Shown piece by piece: positions 1 through 7,800 of a stretch of 64,000 nucleotides of DNA. A program made the position numbers and the translations under genes. Origin of the DNA: Planctomycetaceae bacterium (lineage in GTDB: Bacteria > Planctomycetota > Planctomycetia > Planctomycetales > Planctomycetaceae); assembly GCA_041398785.1 (NCBI GenBank), contig JAWKUA010000025.1, positions 1 to 64,000 on the forward strand. The letters run 5' to 3'. The notes beneath the pieces were generated by a model that was given only the letters and a program-made list of their open reading frames with translations, was not told the DNA's origin and did no database searches. Every line of letters starts with the position of its first letter. Position 1 is the stretch's first letter.

Positions 1-142
1 ACAACCGCCCGCAAAACAAGCCCGCATGTCGCCAGAATTCCGCTTCATGCAATCGCCGGGGCTCTGCTGCGTCCGATCGCCCGGATTCTGCCATCGCATC
101 GCGCGAACAGCGCCGAGACGCGCGGCCGCCGTCACCGCCGCT

Positions 143-493
143 CTACGCGGGCAGAATTTCCGTCAATTCACCGTCCGCGGATTTGACCTGAATCATCCAG
201 TCGCCGCCGAAGCCAAGAATTGCCCAGCGGCCGCGGTACGTGCCTTCACCGTCAAACGTGCCGATGTACGAAACCGCATGGGCACCGATGTACTGCTTTG
301 TGAGTGTGACGACTGCTCCGTCGACTGTTCCGCGCAGCGTGAAAGCGCCGACCACGTCGCAGCCCTGGCCCTGAACAGAGTTCCCGTCGAACTGCAGCCG
401 AAGGTTCTGCATCGGTTGTCGCCCGTAACCGTCCTGTTCCCACCAGCCGTCACACACAACCGATATCACTGAGCCGGATCTCCGCTGTGTCAT
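143..493 (-). CDS. hypothetical protein, small beta-rich domain
   Basis: This 116-residue protein is not recognised. The open frame continues upstream to 553, but the start at 493 (MTQRRSG) is preferred because GGGAAA lies just upstream and the earlier residues look untranslated. There is no signal peptide or membrane segment. The sequence is glycine-rich with alternating hydrophobic residues (VVGAFTLRGTVDGAVVTLTK, then a stretch with TYRGRW), which suggests a compact beta sheet; the pattern resembles small domains that describe a surface property, but no family can be named. It is followed downstream by sequence reaching the window edge with no further gene visible in 1-142. Confidence in its being a gene rests on its good coding character and clean stop only. 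Confidence 0.6.
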   Translation of the reverse strand: MTQRRSGSVISVVCDGWWEQDGYGRQPMQNLRLQFDGNSVQGQGCDVVGAFTLRGTVDGAVVTLTKQYIGAHAVSYIGTFDGEGTYRGRWAILGFGGDWMIQVKSADGELTEILPA

Positions 494-627
494 GCAAATT
501 TCCCGCAAATCGCACAAGCGCAGCATGACAGCGGAGATCAGCGCATAAAGCAACCCGATACCACTACGGTACCGGGTCGCTGCTCTACAGGAGACACATC
601 ACAGGTGTATTCAGTTCATCGGATTTC

Positions 628-1212
628 TCAGTACATCGCCGGACCGGCACAGCGAATCAGATGATCCTTGTCGATGTAGACGACTTCTTCGGTCTGATCC
701 GTGTGAGTGAACGGGATCGGCCAGTAGGAACGAATGACTTTGTCGTAGTAGACGGTGCACTTGTAGTGACAATGGTGCAGTCGAGCCGGGCCGACCAGCG
801 GATAGACCTTACATTCGTCAAGTCGATCGACGATCGGTTCAACGACAATTCGCACGTTGTTTCGATGAGTTTCCTGCAGGAAGGCAAACCCGCCGGCCGG
901 ATCATCGGGCAGTGCGCGAATCACCTGGTCGTCACTGGGAGGATCCATGCAGAAGATCGGAGCGTTTTCGCCTTCGACGGGATCCAGCACCGGCACGCGG
1001 TTGTAGAACTCGTCTTCGTGAAGCTGGTCTTCGATGCGCTGGCTTTGATAGGCGCTGATCGGCATGGGTGGCAGTGTTTCCCAGAACACCATGTATTCCC
1101 ACAGAACTGCGGCGAAGCCACCGGTCAGCGTACATCCACTGTTCAAAGTGGTCGCCAGGCAGATCGCAGTCAGCACGCCCCAGCGTCGTAGATGCCTGCT
1201 TAACGTCTGCAT
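628..1212 (-). CDS. putative lipoprotein of unknown function
   Basis: The protein begins with a basic segment (MQTLSRHLRRWG), a hydrophobic stretch, and a lipobox LNSGC, so it is probably exported by Sec, lipidated on the cysteine and anchored to a membrane. The mature part of about 165 residues has several cysteines and an aromatic-rich C-terminal half (HHCHYKCTVYYDKVIRSYW) but no family I recognise. ATG codons also exist at 1221 and 1260; 1212 is chosen because AGGG sits nine bases upstream and the leader then has normal lipoprotein length. The gene is divergent from the sugar-isomerase-like gene at 1795, with a long intergenic region between. Lipidation is inferred from the motif, function is unknown. 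Confidence 0.75.
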   Translation of the reverse strand: MQTLSRHLRRWGVLTAICLATTLNSGCTLTGGFAAVLWEYMVFWETLPPMPISAYQSQRIEDQLHEDEFYNRVPVLDPVEGENAPIFCMDPPSDDQVIRALPDDPAGGFAFLQETHRNNVRIVVEPIVDRLDECKVYPLVGPARLHHCHYKCTVYYDKVIRSYWPIPFTHTDQTEEVVYIDKDHLIRCAGPAMY

Positions 1213-1794
1213 CTTATTCATCCCTGACAGAAACTGTGGGCGAATGCCCTGATGAATCAAACCGTCCCGCTGGCCGCGCCAGCTTCCCGCAATTCGCGAT
1301 GAATCCTTCTGCCCGTGCGGCCCGCTGAAATGCCTGTTGCGGCTTGACTCCGCAGGTCAGATGTTTCACCGGTCTACGCGAGCGATACCCGCACAGCACC
1401 CGGATGGGTGTCTTTTGTATGTATCGATCGTTCCGATTGGGTAACTTGTGAGAATGTTCGGATTTTACCGGACAAATCAGTCGCACGGACGGAAACCACG
1501 CTGACAGATCGTCAAACGCGGGGTGGAACGTCCCGAAACACGGCATCACGTTTCATCGGTGACACCTTCGGCGTTTAACGATCCGCCGGTCAACCGGCAG
1601 GATTCGCCGAATGGCATCTCGCCGCGGCACGGGCCGAATGCGCTTCGTCCGGGACAGCTTTCTGTGACGAAGGAAGCCTCTTCAGCCGGACGCCGCCGCG
1701 ATACGCGCAGCGGTCGAGTCGGCTCCGGTGACAAACACAGGTTCGCCGGTCACAATCCGGCGTTCGTCAACTGTCCATCGAAAGGCTTATGCTC
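1213..1794. other. intergenic region between divergent genes
   Basis: About 580 bases separate two divergent genes and should contain both promoters and 5' untranslated regions. Short open frames occur on both strands but have no recognisable domain or convincing ribosome-binding site. I see no tRNA, clear terminator or long repeat here. Confidence 0.5.
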
Positions 1795-2796
1795 ATGACT
1801 TCGCCCATGCTTCCTCAATCGGGCTCGGCTTCGATCGGTCGCCGCCAGTTGTTGTCGTATGCCGCGTTTGGCTCCGCGGTGATCGCTGCCGGTGCGTCTT
1901 CGGCCCAGGCGCCTGCGGTTCCAGCGAAAAAGTACAACATGAAGAAGTCGATTAACCTGTGGGCGTTTCCTTATCCGGACCGAATGACTCTGCAGCAGTG
2001 CCTGCAGCTTGCGAAAGACGCCGGATTCGACGGCATTGAATTGAACTACGATCTGGACAGCGAGCTTTCGCCGAAGTCCGGCACGAAGGAATTCACGGCC
2101 ATTCGGCGAATGGCGGAAGACATTGGGATCGCTATCAGCGGTGTCTGTTCGTTTCTGTTCTGGCCCTATCCGCTGACAAGCAACGATCCGGCCGAACGAG
2201 CTCGCGGGCTGGAACTGGCCGGCATGATGACTCAGGCGGCTCACGATCTGGGGACTCGAAATCTGCTGGTTGTTCCGGGAGCGGTTCACATGCCGTGGCG
2301 TGCCGACCACGACCCGACTCCCAACGATGTCTGCGACAAGCGAGCCCGCGAGGCTGTCCGGCAGCTTCTGCCCGGTGCCGAAAAACTGGGTGTTTCTTTG
2401 AATATGGAGAACATCTTCTTCAACGGATTCCTGCTGTCTCCGTTTGAGATGATTGATTTCGTGGACAGCTTCAGCAGTGAGTTTGTCAACGTCCACTTCG
2501 ACACCGGAAACATCATGGAATACCAGTTTCCTGAACACTGGATTCCGCTGCTGGGTCGTCGAATTCGGAATGTTCACCTGAAGGAATACACGAAGAAGGG
2601 CACGGATCATTCGCTGGAAGCCTTCCGTCCGCTGCTGGACGGCACTACGAACTGGCCGGCCGTGCTGGATGCGTTTGCTCAGGTCGGTTACGACGGCTAC
2701 TTGACGTTCGAGTACTTCCACGCCTACCAGCATTTCCCCGAAGCACTGATCCACCAGACGGCGGATTCGCTGGATCGGATGCTGGGGCTGAAGTGA
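1795..2796 (+). CDS. Tat-exported sugar phosphate isomerase/epimerase-like TIM barrel
   Basis: The protein of about 333 residues has a twin-arginine-type leader (GRRQLLSYAAFGSAVIAAG, cleavage expected after SSAQA), then a domain resembling the xylose-isomerase-like TIM barrel family (sugar phosphate isomerase/epimerase, hydroxypyruvate isomerase-like). Typical landmarks are KDAGFDGIELN early on, a strand with NMENIFFNG carrying a candidate metal-binding glutamate, FVNVHFDTGN, and RNVHLKEYTK near the end. Members usually isomerise sugars or keto acids in a metal-dependent way; the substrate cannot be told from sequence. Export of such enzymes is common in Planctomycetes. The start at 1795 is preferred to ATG 1789 because AAAGG then has a nine-base spacing. 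polX follows 46 bases downstream on the same strand. Confidence 0.85.
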   Translation: MTSPMLPQSGSASIGRRQLLSYAAFGSAVIAAGASSAQAPAVPAKKYNMKKSINLWAFPYPDRMTLQQCLQLAKDAGFDGIELNYDLDSELSPKSGTKEFTAIRRMAEDIGIAISGVCSFLFWPYPLTSNDPAERARGLELAGMMTQAAHDLGTRNLLVVPGAVHMPWRADHDPTPNDVCDKRAREAVRQLLPGAEKLGVSLNMENIFFNGFLLSPFEMIDFVDSFSSEFVNVHFDTGNIMEYQFPEHWIPLLGRRIRNVHLKEYTKKGTDHSLEAFRPLLDGTTNWPAVLDAFAQVGYDGYLTFEYFHAYQHFPEALIHQTADSLDRMLGLK

Positions 2797-2842
2797 CGCC
2801 GAACACTCATCCGCAAGGTTCGTTCGCGCCAGAGACAGGAAT

Positions 2843-4552
2843 ATGAAGAACGACCAGATCGCTTCCGTGTTCGATCAGCTCGCGGATCTGCTGGAGATTC
2901 AGGGAGCCAACCCGTTTCGCGTGCGAGCCTATCGCAACGCATCCCGCACGATCGCGGCCACAGCCGAATCGTTTGCGGCGATCGTGAAACAGCACGGCGA
3001 CCTGAAGGAATACTCCGGAATCGGCGCCGACCTGGCCAGGCAGATCGAGGAGATCGTCAACACCGGCCGGCATTCCGGTCTGGAGGAATTGAAGGAACAG
3101 GTGCCCGCCGGCGTCGTCGACATGCTGCGCATTCCGGGGGTTGGTCCGAAAAAAGTGGCGGTGTTCTTCCACGAACTCGGCCTGCAGTCACTGGACGAAC
3201 TCAAGGCCGCCGCGGCTGCCGGCAGACTGTCGGCGCTGAAAGGCTTCGGAAAGAAGACCGAACAGTCGATTCTGGAAAACATCGATCAGGCCGCCGAAGC
3301 AGGAACACGTACTTCCATCGCCGACGCCAGCGCCGCAGCGGACGCAATCGTACAGGACCTGCTGAAGCTGAAGCAGGTGACGCAGGCGTCGGTTGCAGGC
3401 AGCTGCAGACGACGAAAGGAAACCTGCGGCGATCTGGACGTGCTGGTCACGAGCTCGGATCCGTCGGTTCCCATGGACGCTCTGGCACAGCACCCGCTGG
3501 TGGAGAAGGTTCTGCAGCGAGGTGACACCAAGCAGCGAGTTCGGCTGACGACCGGCATGGAACTGGACCTGCGCGTAGTGCCGGATTCCTCGTTCGGTGC
3601 GGCGCTGCAGTACTTTACCGGGTCGAAGGAACACAACGTTGTGGTTCGGCAACGGGCGAAGGATCGCGGGCTGAAGATCAATGAATACGGCGTGTTTCGG
3701 GACGGCGAACAGATTGCCGGCGCGACCGAGGAAGACGTCTATGCCACGGTCGATCTGCCGTACATTCCTCCGGAACTGCGTGAAAACCGCCTGGAATTCG
3801 AAGCCATCGAAGGCGGCGGACTACCCGATCTGCTGACCGTCGATCAGATTCGCGGCGACCTGCATATGCACACCACGGCCTCCGACGGCGCCGCCACGAT
3901 TCTGGAAATGGCCGAAGCCGCCAAAGCCCGCGGACTGAAGTACATCGCCATCACCGACCACAGCAAGCGAGTCTCCATGGCGAACGGCCTGGACGCCGAC
4001 CGCCTCCGAAAACACTGGCAGGAAATTCGAAAAGTTCGTGAACAGGTCAAAGGCATTGAAATCCTGTGCGGCATCGAATGCGACATTCTGGAAGACGCCA
4101 CACTGGATCTTCCCGACGATGTGCTGGCAGAAGCTGATTGGGTGGTTGCCGTGCTGCACTATGGTCTGAAGCAGCCACGGCAGAAGATCATGAAGCGACT
4201 GATGTGTGCGATCAGGAATCCTCACGTCGACATCATCGGTCATCCGACAGGTCGTTTGGTCGGCAAACGCGAAGGAGCAGACATCGACATCACAGAGATG
4301 CTGAAAGCGGCCGCCGATCACGGCACGATGATGGAGATCAACGCCCATCCCAAACGGCTCGATCTGAATGAAATCAACGCGTCGGCCGCAAAGGAACTGG
4401 GGATTCCGATCGTGATCAGCACGGATTCGCACAGCGTCAACGGCTTCGACGTGCTGCGGTTCGGCGTCGATCAGGCGCGGCGAGCCGGACTGACCAGTGA
4501 CGACGTGGCCAACACAAGGACCCTGGCGGCATTTCGAAAGCTTCTGAAGTAG
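2843..4552 (+). CDS. polX: DNA polymerase X / 3'-5' exonuclease
   Basis: This 569-residue protein has the full bacterial PolX architecture. An N-terminal 8-kDa-like domain with helix-hairpin-helix motifs (IPGVGPKKVAVFF near residue 98) precedes the family X nucleotidyltransferase motif GSCRRRKETCGDLDV at 186-200, with catalytic aspartates D197 and D199 and a third, D242. The C-terminal PHP domain starts at about 335 with DLHMHTTASDG (H341, H343) and contains IAITDHS, GIECDI, IIGHPTGR and STDSH metal-binding motifs. It fills small gaps during base excision repair, and the PHP domain gives exonuclease and AP-endonuclease-type activity in characterised homologues. Length and motifs are normal, so it is probably active. 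ACAGGAAT precedes the ATG. Upstream and downstream neighbours are unrelated. Confidence 0.97.
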   Translation: MKNDQIASVFDQLADLLEIQGANPFRVRAYRNASRTIAATAESFAAIVKQHGDLKEYSGIGADLARQIEEIVNTGRHSGLEELKEQVPAGVVDMLRIPGVGPKKVAVFFHELGLQSLDELKAAAAAGRLSALKGFGKKTEQSILENIDQAAEAGTRTSIADASAAADAIVQDLLKLKQVTQASVAGSCRRRKETCGDLDVLVTSSDPSVPMDALAQHPLVEKVLQRGDTKQRVRLTTGMELDLRVVPDSSFGAALQYFTGSKEHNVVVRQRAKDRGLKINEYGVFRDGEQIAGATEEDVYATVDLPYIPPELRENRLEFEAIEGGGLPDLLTVDQIRGDLHMHTTASDGAATILEMAEAAKARGLKYIAITDHSKRVSMANGLDADRLRKHWQEIRKVREQVKGIEILCGIECDILEDATLDLPDDVLAEADWVVAVLHYGLKQPRQKIMKRLMCAIRNPHVDIIGHPTGRLVGKREGADIDITEMLKAAADHGTMMEINAHPKRLDLNEINASAAKELGIPIVISTDSHSVNGFDVLRFGVDQARRAGLTSDDVANTRTLAAFRKLLK

Positions 4553-4590
4553 CCGCACCGGTACTCCGGCTCGCGAGGAAGAATCCTGAC

Positions 4591-4836
4591 ATGTCCATCG
4601 GTATCGAGCCGACGGTTGACGATGTGGTCGAGCGGCTGTTTGGCAGTCCGGAACATCCTGCCATCACGATTCACTTCCTGAAGGCCGTCCTCACAGACGC
4701 GGCGCCGATGCATTCGGGCGGACACCTGCATTCATCGGCTTACGCCAGACAGCACACCATGCAGGTCGACGGAACGATTACGCAAGCACGCTGGCTTCAG
4801 ATAGTTCAGGCTGTAGTGACAGCAGGAACGATGTGA
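4591..4836 (+). pseudogene. N-terminal remnant of an Rpn/PD-(D/E)XK nuclease-family transposase
   Basis: The first 33 codons (IEPTVDDVVERLFGSPEHPA, then ITIHFLKAVL) match the characteristic N-terminus of the Rpn/PDDEXK_2 family, in which a D-x-V/A-F-K-x-LFG-x-x-E-x-x-x-x-x-x-FLNAVL pattern opens a protein of roughly 250-300 residues. Immediately after this the family resemblance stops, and the open frame ends after 81 codons without any PD-(D/E)XK catalytic motif. A good ribosome-binding site (GAGGAAG) survives upstream of ATG 4591. The last 59 bases run antisense over the end of the large signalling gene. I infer a decayed copy cut after its first conserved segment. The family assignment rests on remembered sequence patterns of about 30 residues, so confidence is moderate. 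Confidence 0.5.
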
Positions 4837-7800
4837 TTTCGCCCGTCAGGACGGAAGCCGCAGTAAGGTCTCCGGCGATGGCGGCAGATTCCAGTTCCCG
4901 GCCGATTTCCGTCAGCAGCGGCAGTCCGACGCTTCCGCCGGTGCCTTTCATCCAGTGAGCTTTGTCCGCCAGAAGTTCGGTGTCGGACTGGTCAAGGGCT
5001 TCCAGAATTGACGGCAGGGATTGCTGCACCTTCACGACGAACCGCAGTGCCAGGTCGCGGAAGAAGGGGTCGGCGGGCAGACCAGCCGCGGCATTCGTTT
5101 TCCGGCGGGCCGGCTGTTCGTGCCGCTTCGTTTCGCGTCGCGGCATTCGCTGACCGGCATTCTCCGCAGTCGAAGCGGCAGGCGCGGTGTCTGCGACGGC
5201 TTCTGTTTTTCGCCGAAGTTTCTTTGCCACCGCAGCCAGCAGATCAGATGTTGAGATCGGCTTGGTGAGATAACCGGAGCATCCGACTTCGCGACATCGT
5301 CGGCGATCTTCGTCCATGCCGTTGGCGGTCAGGGCGACGATGGGAACTGTGATGCCGTCCTTCCTGAGTTGCTGCGTCGCCGTGTAGCCGTCGACTTCCG
5401 GCATCCGCATGTCCATCAGGATCAGATCGAAGTGCCGGGAACGCGCCCGATCGATCGCCCTGGCACCGTTGTCAACCAGAACACACTCCGCGCCGGCGCT
5501 TCGCAGCACGTGCGAAAAGAGTTCGCGGTTTGCTTCCACGTCGTCGGCGATCAGAATCCGGGTTCCGGACAGGTCGGCGGTGCGCCGTGCTTCGCGGCGT
5601 TCGGTATGCAGTGTCGCCTCTGCTTCGCCGGGAGTCAGCAGGCGGACGTTGTCCAGGTCGCCGGTTGAGATCGAAACCGTGAACGTGCTGCCGGCCCCCG
5701 GTTCGCTTGTCAGTTCGATATCTCCTCCCAGCGCGCGGGCAAGTTTTCGGCTGATGGAAAGGCCCAGCCCGGTGCCGCCGAACTTTCGGTTCACGGAATC
5801 GTCCGCCTGCCGGAACGGTTCGAAGACAGCTTGCTGCGCGGCGGGATCGATTCCCACTCCGGAGTCCTGCACAAGAATCTTCAGCAGCCTCTCGTCAGCG
5901 CTTGTTTCCACAAACAGGTCGACACCGCCTTCTTCGGTGAACTTGATAGCGTTGCCGACCAGGTTGGTGATGATCTGCCGAAGTCGCGTCGGGTCCGTCA
6001 CGATACTTTCCGGGACGCGGCCGGTCACGCGCAGTGACAGGCGCAGGCCCTTGTGAATCGCCCGCGACTGCAGGGCCGCCAGGACGTCATGCAGCAGCCG
6101 ATACGGCGGACATTTCAGTGACTCGATCGTGAGTTCTCCGGCTTCAATCCGTGACAGATCCAGCAGATCGTTCAACAACCCGTGCAGGTGACTTCCGTTG
6201 CTGTGAACTCGCTGCAGGTGCTGTCGCTGCTGAGCCGACAGGGGCTCATCGCTTTGCAGCAGCAGCTCTGTGAAGCCAAGCACAGCTCCGATGGGAGTTC
6301 GAATCTCGTGGCTCATGTGAGCCAGGAAGTCGGTCTTTGCCTGGCTGGCAGTTTCTGCGGCATCGCGAGCGGCAGCCAACTGCGCCTGAGTGCTGCGAAG
6401 GTGGTCGGCCGTCTGCTGCAGTTCCCGCGACCGCGCTTCGACTGCGGAAGTTCGTTCGGAGACGATTGATTCCAGATTGATATTGAGTTCCTTCAGTTCA
6501 CGAAAGCCCTCGGCGTTTTCCATGGCGGCGCCGGCAATCGTCGTGACATAGTTGGCGATTCGCAGTTCGTTCTGTCCAAACAGGTCGCGGACTTCGGAAT
6601 TGCTGACAACCAAACAGGCAACGACCTCGCCGCGGACCAGCACCGGACAGGCCAGCAGTGATCGAAAATCCGTACCGGCTGCGTCGGCGGCCACTGCCTG
6701 TCGCGACTTGATGGCATTCAGAATCCACTGCCGTGCGGGAACAGACGCGGGGACCGGCTGGCCGGTTTCGTCGATGGGAATCACGCGGCTGCAATCGCTT
6801 CTCAGCAGTCGGCGCGAAGCCGTGACCATCTTGTCGAAGATCAGTTCCGGTGAAATGGTGGACGCGATTTCTCGGCCGGATTCCAGCAGCGAATCGAAGC
6901 GATCCACCAGTGACAGCGACGTGACCATTCTTCGCGGAAGCTGTTCGTCACGAAATGCGGTAAGCCGATTTCGCGCCTGATCGAGTTTTCCGGCGGCATC
7001 TTCGAAGCCGATTTCCGAACGAATCTGATGCAGCAGAATTTCTGTTTGCAGAATTTCGTAGGCGGCGGAGTGCGACGTGGCGACACGCAGGCTGTTTTCC
7101 AGCAGATGCACTGCTCGCAGATTGCGGTTTCGAAAGACGCAGGCCCACGCCAGTTCTCTTAATGCGTGTGGACGCTCATTGCGAAATCGCAGAGAAACAC
7201 GGACGGCGCAGCGCGCGGCGCGGTGATGAGCTTTGATGATCTGCTGTCGTCGCTGGCGCGTCAGCGGTGATTCCATTTCCAACTGGCACCGCAGCGCTGT
7301 TGCCTTCCATGCGTACAGCGGCGACGTGTAAGTGTTGTCAATCCCCGCTTGCCGAGCCGTCCGTATGGCATGATCCAGAACAGCAGCCGCTTCTCCGGGA
7401 TGTTCATCGCCCATCATCTGCACGGCCTGAGCCAGCAGGACGTGCGTGATGCCCTGCACGTCGGTGCGCGACCGGGCGAGTTCCCGCTGCACGACCTCGG
7501 CGGGCAGGTCACCATTCGCCGCGCGAGCCCAGACTTCGATGATGTTGCCGCAGACCTGATCGTCACCGACAGCCAGTCCGGATTCGTACGCCTCGCGAGC
7601 CAGCTGCACGGCCTCGGACAGTCGCCCCAGCCGGTACAGCGACGCGGCCACCTGATACTGAGCGATATGCTTTTCCCAGAAGTCACCAGCTCGCTCCAGT
7701 ATGCGAACGCTGCGGCGGCCGACGTCGACGCATTCTTCAAACTGCGACGCGGAATACAGTGCGATCGCCAGAAAGTGCAGCGACTGACCCTGACCCCAGA

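Noticed and set aside
1750..2754. Long minus-strand open frame of 334 codons opposite the sugar-isomerase-like gene
   Set aside because: It is antisense to a gene with clear family motifs, has arginine-rich non-globular composition and no domain. High GC content produces such frames.
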